Below are positions 31,228-39,043 of a stretch of DNA of 64,000 nucleotides, in pieces (position 1 is the first letter of the stretch; each line of letters begins with the position of its first letter). Origin of the DNA: Clostridium lacusfryxellense (GTDB lineage Bacteria; Bacillota; Clostridia; Clostridiales; Clostridiaceae); NCBI RefSeq assembly GCF_018861735.1, contig NZ_JAHLEB010000003.1:1-64000 (forward strand), given 5' to 3'. Made by a program: the position numbers and the translations under genes. The notes under the pieces were generated by a model. It was not told the DNA's origin. It did no database searches and saw nothing but the letters and a program-made list of their open reading frames with translations.

Positions 31228-32559
31228 ATGGATACATCACTTAGAAGTTTACCGTATAACTTAGAAGCTGAGCAATCAGTAATTGGATCAATGCTTATAG
31301 ATAAAACAGCCATTTCTAGAGTAGTGGAGGTTTTAAAAGGCGACGATTTTTACAGAGATTCTCATAAGGTTATATTTAACGCCATTTTTGATTTATATCA
31401 AAAGGATACACCTATTGATATGATTACGTTGCTTGAACATCTTCGCTCTTCTGAGCAATTAGAATCTTCTGGAGGGATTACTTACATTTCGGAGATAAGT
31501 AATTCAGTACCATCCACAGCTAATTTAAGTTCGTACATAAAAATAGTAGATGATAAATCTATTTTGAGAAAACTTATTAGGTCTTCTACTGAAATTATTG
31601 AAGACTGTTATAGTAAACAAGATGATGTAGAAGCTGTAATGGATCTTGCAGAGCAAAAGGTATTTAACATATCACAGAAAAAAAATGCAGGTGACTTTGA
31701 ACCAATGAACACGGTTCTAGAGCGAGGGTTTTTAGAAATAGAGAGAATATTTAATAATAAAGGGGAAACAACGGGAATATCCAGTGGATTTCCAGAACTT
31801 GATGATAAAACTGCTGGATTTCAAAAGGGAGATATGATTCTTATTGCAGCAAGGCCATCTATGGGTAAAACTACGTTTGCACTAAATTTAGCAGAGTTTG
31901 CAGCACTTCGTCAAGGAAAAAGTGTAGCTGTATTTTCTCTTGAAATGTCAAAGGAACAACTTTCATATAAACTACTTTGCTCTGAAGCAAATGTTGATAT
32001 GTCAAAACTTAGGCATGGTGATCTAGAAGATAGAGATTGGGAAAACATAGCAAAGGCATCTGGTCCGCTAGCAGCTTCAAAAATATTCATTGATGATACA
32101 GCAGGAACTTCTGTTATGGATATGCGTTCTAAATGTAGAAAGTTAAAGATGGAACATGGCATAGATTTAATAGTTATAGATTACCTTCAACTTATGACTG
32201 GTAGTAATACAGAAAGTAGACAACAGGAAGTATCAGAGATATCAAGATCAATTAAGGCATTAGCTAAAGAGATGGAGTGCCCTGTTATAGCGTTATCACA
32301 ACTATCACGTGCGCCGGAGCAGAGAACTGACCATAGACCAATGCTATCAGATCTTAGAGAATCAGGGTCTATAGAGCAGGATGCTGACCTTGTTATGTTC
32401 TTGTATAGAGATGAGTATTATAATGAGGAAACGGAAGATAAAAATGTTGCAGAGCTTATAATAGCAAAACAAAGAAATGGTCCAATAGGTACAGTAAAAC
32501 TTGCATGGATAGGTCAATTCAGTAAATTTGCAAGGCTTGATGTAATTAATAGAGATTAA
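31228..32559 (+). CDS. dnaB: Replicative DNA helicase DnaB
   Basis: 443-residue hexameric helicase (named DnaC in Bacillus). The N-terminal DnaG-interacting domain begins LRSLPYNLEAEQSVIGSMLID. The RecA-like motor has Walker A ARPSMGKTTFALN near 207, DLIVIDYLQLM and the SRAPEQRTDHRPMLSDLRESGSIEQDAD region. It starts behind AGGAGAG. The helicase loader and DnaD-like proteins that would act with it lie at 48.4-50.4 kb. Confidence 0.97.
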   Translation: MDTSLRSLPYNLEAEQSVIGSMLIDKTAISRVVEVLKGDDFYRDSHKVIFNAIFDLYQKDTPIDMITLLEHLRSSEQLESSGGITYISEISNSVPSTANLSSYIKIVDDKSILRKLIRSSTEIIEDCYSKQDDVEAVMDLAEQKVFNISQKKNAGDFEPMNTVLERGFLEIERIFNNKGETTGISSGFPELDDKTAGFQKGDMILIAARPSMGKTTFALNLAEFAALRQGKSVAVFSLEMSKEQLSYKLLCSEANVDMSKLRHGDLEDRDWENIAKASGPLAASKIFIDDTAGTSVMDMRSKCRKLKMEHGIDLIVIDYLQLMTGSNTESRQQEVSEISRSIKALAKEMECPVIALSQLSRAPEQRTDHRPMLSDLRESGSIEQDADLVMFLYRDEYYNEETEDKNVAELIIAKQRNGPIGTVKLAWIGQFSKFARLDVINRD

Positions 32560-32634
32560 TGATATATAAAAGTAGGATTTATCTACTTGAATTAAATTAT
32601 AATAAAATAAGTGTACAAATAACATTTAATTATG

Positions 32635-32675
32635 ATAGGATAACGAAATTTAAAATTTTGTTATCCTATTTTTAA
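32635..32675 (+). terminator. dnaB terminator
   Basis: ATAGGATAAC (32635-32644) pairs with GTTATCCTAT (32660-32669), with additional A/T pairs inside and T-rich sequence after. Confidence 0.8.
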
Positions 32676-32756
32676 TGCGATTATATAGTGAGGAAGAGCT
32701 TGTTATCATAGGGATAGCACAATAGAGCGTTTTATATAAAATAGGTATATATATGT

Positions 32757-32850
32757 TTACATTTGTAGATATATATATCTACAAATGTAAGTATATTTAT
32801 AGATATAGATGTATAGGTTTATAAATGTAAATAAATATCTATATTTATTT
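32757..32850. repeat. AT-rich palindromes upstream of parM-like gene (candidate centromere)
   Basis: A perfect 34-base palindrome (32757-32790) is followed by a second inverted repeat with 10-base arms (32829-32838 / 32841-32850). Motifs ATGTAA and TAGATATA recur between them. Type II (ParMRC) partition systems carry their ParR-binding repeats directly upstream of parM, so this is the best candidate for parC and for autoregulation. The rest of the 32676-32932 gap holds nothing else recognised. Confidence 0.5.
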
Positions 32851-32932
32851 TATTACAAAAGAAGGATATTAATACAAAATATAGAATATATACGGAAGAG
32901 GTATAATTAGAAAAATTTAGGAGGAACGGAAA

Positions 32933-33988
32933 ATGAACTTAACGGATATATCAAAGAAGTACCCTGTATTAGGTAAAGTGTTAGGATCGGTACTAACTGT
33001 AGACATAGGAAATACATTTACAAAAACAAGTACTAATGTAATTTTTGCAAGTAGAGTTTCGGCTGTAAGCAAACATGGGTCTAGGGCTACTGGAATAAGT
33101 AACATCACTTGGAATGGTAAGTTATATACTGTGGGGAGTAAAGAAGGTAAGCTTAACATGGAACCTAATAAATACATGTCAGATCATTACAAGTTAAATT
33201 TACTTAATGCTATTGCTCTAAGTTTTAAAGGTGAAACTAATATAAAGGTAAGACTTGCGGTAGGTCTTCCTGCAGAATACTATATAGATCACAGTATTCC
33301 ACTTAAAAATGAACTTAAAAAGATGGAAAAACAGTCAATAACAATAAATAATTTAACATATGATATAGAGATTTTAGAAGTGCAGGTATTTAAACAAGGT
33401 GGTACATTGAGTGCTGAAACTATGGAAACATTCACTTATCCAATGTTGCTACTTGATTTTGGTGGTGGTACCCTTGATGTGTCACATTGGAAATATGAAA
33501 AAGATGAATTTGGAAATAAGGTGCTTGGCATGACGAAAGCTAGTAGTTTTGCCCAACATGGATTTGAACCAACAATTGAATCATTGCTTACTAAGTTTAA
33601 TTCCGCTGAAGGCTCTGACGGTAATTATGATGTATCAGATGCTATTGAGTACTTAGAGGATAATGAACTACCTTTCGGGGATGAAAATGTTCTACAAGAT
33701 ATCAAGGACCAAGTTTTAAGACCTTACGTAGAGAAAGCAATAAGCTCAATTAATAGCTCATTTAAACCAAATACATGCAAAGACATAAGAGTAATAGGGG
33801 GTCCTGCCGAATTATTACTAGAATATCTACAAAATGAGTTTAAAAAAACTGAGCCAAAACTAATAGAAGATAAAAATGCACAATGTGCTAATGCTATATT
33901 ATTTGCAGAAAGATATAAAGAACTATTAGTAATTGATTATCTAGATGGAAGCAAAGAAGTTGCTGCAACTACAGTAACAGGGGATTAG
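32933..33988 (+). CDS. ParM/StbA-like segregation actin
   Basis: 351-residue actin-fold ATPase of the ParM/Alp group. Phosphate-1 loop VDIGNTFTK (23-31), phosphate-2 loop LLLDFGGGTLDVSHW (172-186) and the adenosine loop RVIGGPAELL (286-295) are all present, and RLAVGLPAEYY matches the ParM connect region. Such proteins form dynamic filaments that push DNA apart and are mostly plasmid-borne. It starts behind AGGAGGAACGG, follows a palindromic region and is 2 bases upstream of a ribbon-helix-helix gene. It could be MreB-like only in fold; length and motifs favour ParM. Confidence 0.85.
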   Translation: MNLTDISKKYPVLGKVLGSVLTVDIGNTFTKTSTNVIFASRVSAVSKHGSRATGISNITWNGKLYTVGSKEGKLNMEPNKYMSDHYKLNLLNAIALSFKGETNIKVRLAVGLPAEYYIDHSIPLKNELKKMEKQSITINNLTYDIEILEVQVFKQGGTLSAETMETFTYPMLLLDFGGGTLDVSHWKYEKDEFGNKVLGMTKASSFAQHGFEPTIESLLTKFNSAEGSDGNYDVSDAIEYLEDNELPFGDENVLQDIKDQVLRPYVEKAISSINSSFKPNTCKDIRVIGGPAELLLEYLQNEFKKTEPKLIEDKNAQCANAILFAERYKELLVIDYLDGSKEVAATTVTGD

Positions 33989-33990
33989 GT

Positions 33991-34380
33991 ATGGGTGCAC
34001 TCCGCAAAACCGTATCCTCAAATTTAGGAGAGGAAACAGATAAGGACTTAATTAATTATGTTGGCAATATGGAGAAGAAAGGTATTAATAATTCTAAACT
34101 TATAAAGCAGGCACTAAGGTTTTACAAGGACTACGGTAATAAAGTTAAGCAATTAGATACTGTGGATATTGCAAATATTTTAGATAACCCTGAAGTTAAG
34201 GAATATATAGGCAATATAGTTGGAGAGCTTTTAAAAGGTGCTATGCCTACTTCAAATTTGCAGGATAAGAATGATTTTGATGTAGAGAAAGCAAATGAAA
34301 AGAAGCAACAGGAGGAACTAGATACTATAGAAAGCGATTACATGAAAAAACTTAGCCGTGTAAAAGATATGTCTTTATAA
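33991..34380 (+). CDS. ParR-like ribbon-helix-helix adaptor (predicted)
   Basis: 129 residues. The N-terminal ~45 (LRKTVSSNLGEETDKDLINY, then KKGINNSKLIKQALRFYKDY) fit a ribbon-helix-helix DNA-binding domain: a short beta strand, then two helices. The rest is charged and helical and may form the filament-binding tail. Start 2 bases after the ParM-like gene implies one operon. By position and size it is the ParR adaptor that binds parC and the actin filament; sequence families cannot be confirmed by eye. Confidence 0.65.
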   Translation: MGALRKTVSSNLGEETDKDLINYVGNMEKKGINNSKLIKQALRFYKDYGNKVKQLDTVDIANILDNPEVKEYIGNIVGELLKGAMPTSNLQDKNDFDVEKANEKKQQEELDTIESDYMKKLSRVKDMSL

Positions 34381-34381
34381 A

Positions 34382-34413
34382 CTGGAGTGGCTTTTAGGCT
34401 GCTCCTTCCTTTT
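34382..34413 (+). terminator. Weak hairpin after parR-like gene
   Basis: GGAG...CTCC with inner GC pairs (34384-34407) followed by TTCCTTTT. A likely but imperfect terminator of the parMR-like operon. Confidence 0.45.
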
Positions 34414-34529
34414 AACTTCTAAGAATGTGAATTTTTATAAGAGATGCTTATTCATTACTTGTAGTAAAAAATCGTTCTATATGGTAAAATATAAAAGTAG
34501 CATTCTAAATAATGTATGAGGGTGATTTA

Positions 34530-34868
34530 ATGTTTTGTCCTAAGTGTGGATCTCAAAATGATGACGGATGTAATTTTTGTAAAGTATGTGGTGTTAATTT
34601 GTTAATTGCTCAGAATACTAATGATGCACGTAATGTTTGTGATAAAAACTGGTTAACAACTTTGTTGTTATGTATTTTTATTGGTGCACTTGGAATACAT
34701 AGATTTTATGTAGGCAAAATATTTACAGGTATTTTAATGATTTTAACATTTGGTGGTTTTGGAATATGGGTGTTAATAGATATTATCATGATCGCAACTA
34801 ACACATTTACAGATAAAAAAGGATTAAAGTTAAATAAAAATTTTAATAAATATTTAAATGGATATTAA
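34530..34868 (+). CDS. Zinc-ribbon and TM2 domain membrane protein
   Basis: 112 residues. An N-terminal zinc ribbon (MFCPKCGSQNDDGCNFCKVCG) precedes a TM2 domain with two membrane helices and the linking motif FIGALGIHRFYVGKIFTGI. The function of TM2 proteins in bacteria is unknown. The start is ATG 34530 after GAGGGTGAT; an upstream ATG at 34512 has no ribosome binding site. Confidence 0.85.
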   Translation: MFCPKCGSQNDDGCNFCKVCGVNLLIAQNTNDARNVCDKNWLTTLLLCIFIGALGIHRFYVGKIFTGILMILTFGGFGIWVLIDIIMIATNTFTDKKGLKLNKNFNKYLNGY

Positions 34869-34888
34869 AACTTAATTCTTAAATTTAT

Positions 34889-34964
34889 GCTGAAATAGCT
34901 CAGTTGGTAGAGTAACGCACTCGTAACGCGTAGGTCGAGGGTTCGATCCCCTTTTTCAGCTCCA
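34889..34964 (+). tRNA. tRNA-Thr (CGT)
   Basis: 76-base cloverleaf ending in CCA. The acceptor stem GCTGAAA/TTTCAGC is perfect, the T arm GAGGG-TTCGATC-CCCTT pairs with one G-T, and the anticodon loop is CTCGTAA (anticodon CGT, Thr codon ACG). The anticodon stem has an A-C mismatch at 31-39. Its 3' part is repeated at 36761-36801. Confidence 0.8.
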
Positions 34965-35012
34965 AATAATAAAAAGCAAAGCCGAAGTAGAGATACTTTG
35001 GCTTTGCTTTTT
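34924..35012. repeat. Direct repeat copy 1: tRNA-Thr 3' half plus terminator (left attachment-site candidate)
   Basis: Starts at the third anticodon base of the tRNA, runs through CCA and includes the terminator hairpin (AAAAAGCAAAGCC ... GGCTTTGCTTTTTT). The second copy is 36761-36856, with one substitution and a 7-base insertion. Confidence 0.85.
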
Positions 35013-35013
35013 T
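34973..35013 (+). terminator. tRNA-Thr terminator
   Basis: AAAAAGCAAAGCC pairs with TTTGGCTTTGCTTTTT around the loop GAAGTAGAGATAC; long T-run follows. Confidence 0.85.
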
Positions 35014-35272
35014 AATTACTCATACCAACGATTGATTGCTTTCTATGAGAAATACTAAAATTGGGTACTGGTTGGGTAGATCTCTAAGCATTATCTCTAG
35101 GAGAAATTCCTGGAAAATAACAAACATAACGTTTTAATTACTTTCAGAATATCATAAAAAAACACATCATAAGGGTATGAAGCACATATTCAAGGATAAA
35201 CTTTAGAATATATAAAAAAATAAAGTATCTCAAAATGTTTTTTAATCATTTTGAGATACTCCAAAATTTGTA

Positions 35273-36088
35273 CTATTTTCTAACCTCTCTATGCCATATA
35301 AAAAGCAAAATGAAGGTGTAAAAATATTGAGCAACAAATTGTATTATTTCTGGTTTTGAGTACCAACCAATTAAAATGTAAAGAGGAAGTCCTATTATAC
35401 CTTCTTTATGGTAGAAGATAGTTTTTGAAAGGTCGAATGCCTTAATTAATAGTGGACTTGAACTTGAAATAATATTTAAAGAATGTAGCGCAGATAAGCC
35501 TTCATGGATGCCGTAACCTAGTAAAAATCCAGCTTGTATAATTAAATATACTAAAGTTACATTAAATAATATCTTTAAATTTATCTTTACTAAAGAGAAA
35601 TAAATTAATATGCAAAAAATCAATGCTGCAACAACACCTAAAAATATTGATAATAAAAGATATTTGCCAGCAAAAACAAATACTGCAATTTCAGTACCTT
35701 CACGAACAACCATAAAAAAGGTAATACTAAAAATGCCTATAGCTGAAAGATTAGTTTTTACTTGAGTTTGAACTTCCGTAACCATGTTTCTTCCATGTTT
35801 TATCATCCAATAGATAAAAGTAGTTATTAATATTAGCGCCACAATACTTGATGAACTTTCCCATAACTTAGTTAATTCATCTGTTTTACCAATAGATTTT
35901 GATATGAATAATAAAATCCCTCCGATTCCTACTGAAGCTAAAATTCCTATTAAAGCTCCTGAAAATGCATTTTTCATAAAAGTAGTATTGTCACTCTTTT
36001 TTAAATATTGAAGTATAATTACAACGATTAAGAAAGCTTCAAGGCCCTCTCTAAAACCCATAATTAGTCCTGGTAAAAAATTTGCCAT
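35273..36088 (-). CDS. FTR1 family iron permease
   Basis: 271-residue membrane protein with seven predicted helices and two REGxE motifs (FREGLEAFL near 13-21 and VREGTEIAVFV near 127-137), which bind and pass iron in the FTR1/EfeU family. No EfeO/EfeB partners are next to it, so it may work alone or with a distant partner. The ATG follows AAAGGAAT. Upstream lies a consensus promoter with a Fur-like box. It sits between the two tRNA-Thr repeats. Confidence 0.9.
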   Translation of the reverse strand: MANFLPGLIMGFREGLEAFLIVVIILQYLKKSDNTTFMKNAFSGALIGILASVGIGGILLFISKSIGKTDELTKLWESSSSIVALILITTFIYWMIKHGRNMVTEVQTQVKTNLSAIGIFSITFFMVVREGTEIAVFVFAGKYLLLSIFLGVVAALIFCILIYFSLVKINLKILFNVTLVYLIIQAGFLLGYGIHEGLSALHSLNIISSSSPLLIKAFDLSKTIFYHKEGIIGLPLYILIGWYSKPEIIQFVAQYFYTFILLFIWHREVRK

Positions 36089-36119
36089 AAATATAATATT
36101 CCTTTCGTCTACATGACAT

Positions 36120-36134
36120 TGATTTTTATTCTCA
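36120..36134. promoter_or_regulatory. Candidate Fur box of the FTR1 gene
   Basis: TGATTTTTATTCTCA matches the 7-1-7 Fur pattern TGATAAT-N-ATTATCA at 11 of 14 positions and lies just downstream of the -10 of the FTR1 promoter. Confidence 0.45.
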
Positions 36135-36139
36135 ATTAA

Positions 36140-36168
36140 ATTATAAGATATGGTTATATTTTTGTCAA
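36140..36168 (-). promoter_or_regulatory. FTR1 gene promoter
   Basis: On the minus strand TTGACA (plus 36163-36168), 17-base spacer, TATAAT (plus 36140-36145): a perfect consensus. Confidence 0.8.
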
Positions 36169-36369
36169 TGGGTGTTTTTGTCTATCCCCCCGAAAAGGTG
36201 GAATAGGGTAATAGCCTCAAAGTGAAAGTAACTCAATTGGTATTGTGTTACATTGAGAATATTAGTATAAGCTAAATATATCAACCCCAGCATCATTATA
36301 TGAGGGGTACTTGTGACGACATATAATCCTATTTTGAAATAAACTATAATTACTTATTTTAAAAATTGA

Positions 36370-36398
36370 ATGACGTGAAAAATAGACTTTCACGTCAT
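36370..36398. terminator. Hairpin at the end of the MORN remnant
   Basis: 11-bp perfect stem ATGACGTGAAA (36370-36380) with TTTCACGTCAT (36388-36398). On the minus strand it overlaps the remnant's stop codon and is followed by TCAATTTTT. Confidence 0.6.
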
Positions 36399-36497
36399 TT
36401 GAAAACAAGGTATTTTAAGTATTCCTTTTAACCATTGACCTACATGTTTTTTACCATTAGAATTATAAAAAGTACCAATACCTTCTTGTAACCCGCC
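36390..36497 (-). pseudogene. MORN-repeat protein remnant
   Basis: Minus-strand reading gives EGIGTFYNSNGKKHVGQWLKG followed by about 10 more residues and a stop at 36390. This is a clear MORN repeat (G-x-G-x-F/Y...G...V-G-x-W...G). Upstream the frame has no start; coding-like sequence (NGVYNKYNYRKAG) continues in another frame, indicating a frameshifted, truncated gene. Nothing else recognisable lies in 36169-36369 or 36560-36660. Confidence 0.5.
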
Positions 36498-36661
36498 TTT
36501 CTATAATTATATTTATTATAAACACCATTACATTCCATTTTTTTCATGTTATAAGCTATGATAAGCTATGATTACTTAGTTAAAAAGTAGAATGACTGTA
36601 TGTAATGGATTGGGGTCTTTTTAAAACCAATTAAACCTTGTTCTTACGAACCAGTTGTTTG

Positions 36662-36698
36662 CAGGTTTCACTCTTGTGCGACGCATGATTGAAACCTG
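36662..36698. repeat. Inverted repeat inside the tRNA-repeat interval
   Basis: CAGGTTTCA (36662-36670) and TGAAACCTG (36690-36698), 9-base perfect arms with a 19-base loop. A direct repeat ATAAGCTATG occurs twice in tandem at about 36552-36571. Origin unknown. Confidence 0.5.
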
Positions 36699-36760
36699 TT
36701 TATACAGTAATAGAGAAAACCAAAGTTAAAATATAATGGAATACTTGGCGTTTATTTTGA

Positions 36761-36856
36761 TAACGCGTAGGTCGAGGGTTCGATCCTCTTTTTCAGCTCC
36801 AAATTATAAATAATAAAAAGCAAAGCCGAAGTAGAGATACTTTGGCTTTGCTTTTT
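36761..36856. repeat. Direct repeat copy 2: tRNA-Thr 3' fragment plus terminator (right attachment-site candidate)
   Basis: Identical to 34924-35012 except for one C-to-T change in the T arm and a 7-base insertion after CCA. It carries no 5' half of a tRNA, so it is not functional. The pair of repeats flanks 1.84 kb with the FTR1 gene and the MORN remnant. Confidence 0.85.
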
Positions 36857-37010
36857 AGCGTAGAAATAAAAATATTTAATAAATGTATATTTAGAGGACA
36901 AGCAGTGATTAATATAATATAAATCGGTCAAGAATACTAAAAGATGGAAATAAAAATATAATTTATAAGCAATATTAGATCAAGTAAATTTAAAGTGAGG
37001 TTGAATGTAT

Positions 37011-37100
37011 ATGAAAAAAATAAAAGTTAAGGTTGGAGTAGATAAAAGTAAACTAATTAAGGGTAATAAGAGATTAGTTGCTTGTGGAAAGAACTTCTAA
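37011..37100 (+). CDS. Possible 29-residue basic peptide
   Basis: Short ORF starting MKKIKVKVGVDKSKLIKGNK and ending ACGKNF, behind GTGAGG about 10 bases upstream and followed by a hairpin with a T-run (37128-37166). Lys-rich with one cysteine; no signal peptide. Could be a small protein or a chance ORF. No family recognised. Confidence 0.35.
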   Translation: MKKIKVKVGVDKSKLIKGNKRLVACGKNF

Positions 37101-37127
37101 TAGAAGAGAAAATAAAGAAAGATTTAG

Positions 37128-37170
37128 TAAATGGTAGCTGAGAGTTATATCTTAACTGCCTTTTTTATTT
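37128..37170 (+). terminator. Terminator after the 29-residue ORF
   Basis: GGTAG...CTGCC stem with an internal AGAG/CTT pairing, followed by TTTTTTATTTT. Confidence 0.6.
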
Positions 37171-37220
37171 TAAATTATTATATGGTAATAATTTTGGAAG
37201 TAGTCCTACTATTGTTATTT

Positions 37221-37379
37221 TCATTTCAAAATACTCTCTAGAAGTAGTCTTATTACCTCGCTCTTTGTTATATTACTAGCATTGCAGAAACTTTCTAATG
37301 AGTTTGATAGCTCCTCACTTATTCTCACATGGATAACTTCACTTTTTGAGTTTTCAATTTTTTTTCTTCCTCTGGCCAT
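37221..37379 (-). CDS. 52-residue ribbon-helix-helix (CopG-like) protein
   Basis: Minus-strand ORF behind AGGTGATAATT: MARGRKKIENSKSEVIHVRI followed by SEELSNSLESFCNASNITKS and EVIRLLLESILK. The pattern of a basic N-terminus, VIHVRIS strand and two helices ending in TKSEVIRLLLE is that of CopG/Arc ribbon-helix-helix regulators. It is probably a self-regulated repressor: an inverted repeat GTTACC...GGTAAC lies 24-49 bases upstream. Below common length cut-offs, hence easily missed. No toxin partner is seen beside it. Confidence 0.7.
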   Translation of the reverse strand: MARGRKKIENSKSEVIHVRISEELSNSLESFCNASNITKSEVIRLLLESILK

Positions 37380-37402
37380 AATTATCACCTCATAATATTT
37401 GT

Positions 37403-37428
37403 GTTACCTAAAATAATCTTATGGTAAC
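37403..37428. promoter_or_regulatory. Inverted repeat upstream of the ribbon-helix-helix gene (operator candidate)
   Basis: GTTACC (37403-37408) and GGTAAC (37423-37428), 14-base spacer, in the promoter region of the minus-strand gene. The remaining 37429-37801 holds no recognisable gene; a 17-codon ORF at 37677 is probably chance. Confidence 0.45.
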
Positions 37429-37801
37429 TAAGTTAAATAGTGTAGAACAATATTAAGTATAATACTAATTTACATAAAATACCATAAAGTTAACAGTCTT
37501 GTGAGAATTTTTATATAGACATAATAAATGAAATTTCTATTTAATAAAATATTATTTTACATGATAAGCAAGTTAAAATAAAAATCATGAAAATATCTGA
37601 TTTTATAAGCCGTATGTATATAAAATTGGAATATTTTCTGTTACAATGATAATGTATCAAAAAAAGGAATAAATTATGGAATTAGCAGAGTTAAAGGTAG
37701 TGGTCGATGTAAATATGCGTAAGCATTAAATATAGTAAGTAGACAAGCTTTAAAATTAATTTATTAGTTTATAATTATTAGAAATACAGGGGGGTAATCA
37801 T

Positions 37802-39043
37802 ATGAAAAAGAGAATAGCGTTTATAGTCATGTTATTAAGCATAGCAAGTTCACATGTTGCACTTGCCGATAGTGGAATAATAAATGCAAGTTCATTAAAG
37901 GTTAGGAAAACTGCTTCACTTTCATCTTCAACTATAACTTCATTACCAAGAAACACGAAAATAGAGACACTTGGCAAAGCGAATAACTTTTATAAAATTA
38001 ATTATAAAGGGAAAACGGGATATGTATATAGCTCATATGTAACAATAGCTAAAAGTAGTCCAACCCCTATAGCCAAACCTATAGCAACTGCAAGCGTAGG
38101 GAAAAGTGGAACAGTAACAACGCAACATTTAAACGTAAGGTCAGGTTCTGGAATAAGTTACCCGGTTACTAGCACTATAACACTGGGTACCAAAGTTACT
38201 ATGTATGAAAAGTCAAATGGATTTTACAAGATAAATTATGCTGGTAAAACAGGTTATGTAAGTGAGTTATATGTGAAGGTTACAGGACAGAGTTCTACAA
38301 ATGTGATTGTCACTGCAGCTCCAGTTAGTACAACTGTTGATAAAATTACCGGAATTGGCAATATCACAGCGTCGAGTTTAAATATTAGAAAAGCGGCGGC
38401 TGCGGGTAGTAATATTATGGGAGTACTAAAAAGGAATGCAAAAGTAAATTTATACGGGTCACAAAATGGTTTTTATAAAATAAAATACAATGGTCAATGG
38501 GGATATATATCTACTACATATGTAAGCATGGGATCTAATGCTGTAGTTTTAGGTAGTGTAACACCTAGTAGAGGTAATATCACAACAAGTAAAACTATAT
38601 ATACTATAAATGGCAATCAATATGTTGCTACCAAAAGCATAGATAGTTTAATAGCTCAAACAAATACATTTTTAGGAACACCATACTTATGGGGCGGCGC
38701 AACTCCAGCCAAGTATAACTCTAGCGGTAAGTACGTAAGTGGTGGTTTTGATTGTTCAGGTTTAGTTCAATATGTTTATAGAAATATAGGTATAAATTTA
38801 CCTAGAGTAACTATGGATCAAATAAATGTAGGTCATTCTGTTAGTATAACTAATCTTCAAAAAGGTGATTTAATATTTTTCGCTACAAATTCTGCAGATC
38901 CTTATCAAGCATCACATGTGGGAATATATATTGGCAATAATAGATTTATACAGTCTCCTAAGACTGGTTATAATATAAGAGTATCTGAATTAACTGGATA
39001 TTACAAAGATAAATTTATAATAGGGAAAAGGGTTGTAAAATAA
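37802..39043 (+). CDS. Secreted SH3 x3 - NlpC/P60 peptidoglycan hydrolase
   Basis: 413 residues. Signal peptide (MKKRIAFIVMLLSIASSHVALA, cleavage likely after ADS or ALA), three bacterial SH3 repeats (about 26-85, 103-165, 184-242: SSLKVRKTASLSS, QHLNVRSGSGISY, SSLNIRKAAAAGS) and a C-terminal NlpC/P60 cysteine peptidase with catalytic Cys in GGFDCSGLVQYVY (~318) and His in ASHVGIYIG (~372). It probably cleaves the D-gamma-Glu to diamino acid bond of cell-wall peptides. The start follows AGGGGGGTAATC. Its terminator is at 39038-39078. Confidence 0.95.
   Translation: MKKRIAFIVMLLSIASSHVALADSGIINASSLKVRKTASLSSSTITSLPRNTKIETLGKANNFYKINYKGKTGYVYSSYVTIAKSSPTPIAKPIATASVGKSGTVTTQHLNVRSGSGISYPVTSTITLGTKVTMYEKSNGFYKINYAGKTGYVSELYVKVTGQSSTNVIVTAAPVSTTVDKITGIGNITASSLNIRKAAAAGSNIMGVLKRNAKVNLYGSQNGFYKIKYNGQWGYISTTYVSMGSNAVVLGSVTPSRGNITTSKTIYTINGNQYVATKSIDSLIAQTNTFLGTPYLWGGATPAKYNSSGKYVSGGFDCSGLVQYVYRNIGINLPRVTMDQINVGHSVSITNLQKGDLIFFATNSADPYQASHVGIYIGNNRFIQSPKTGYNIRVSELTGYYKDKFIIGKRVVK

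Noticed and set aside
35013-35272. Integrase remnant beside tRNA-Thr
   Set aside because: Read in all frames by eye; no convincing tyrosine-recombinase motif (R..H.R..Y) could be found, so none is claimed.
37677-37730. 17-codon ORF behind AAAGGAAT
   Set aside because: Too short and without terminator or family; could be chance.
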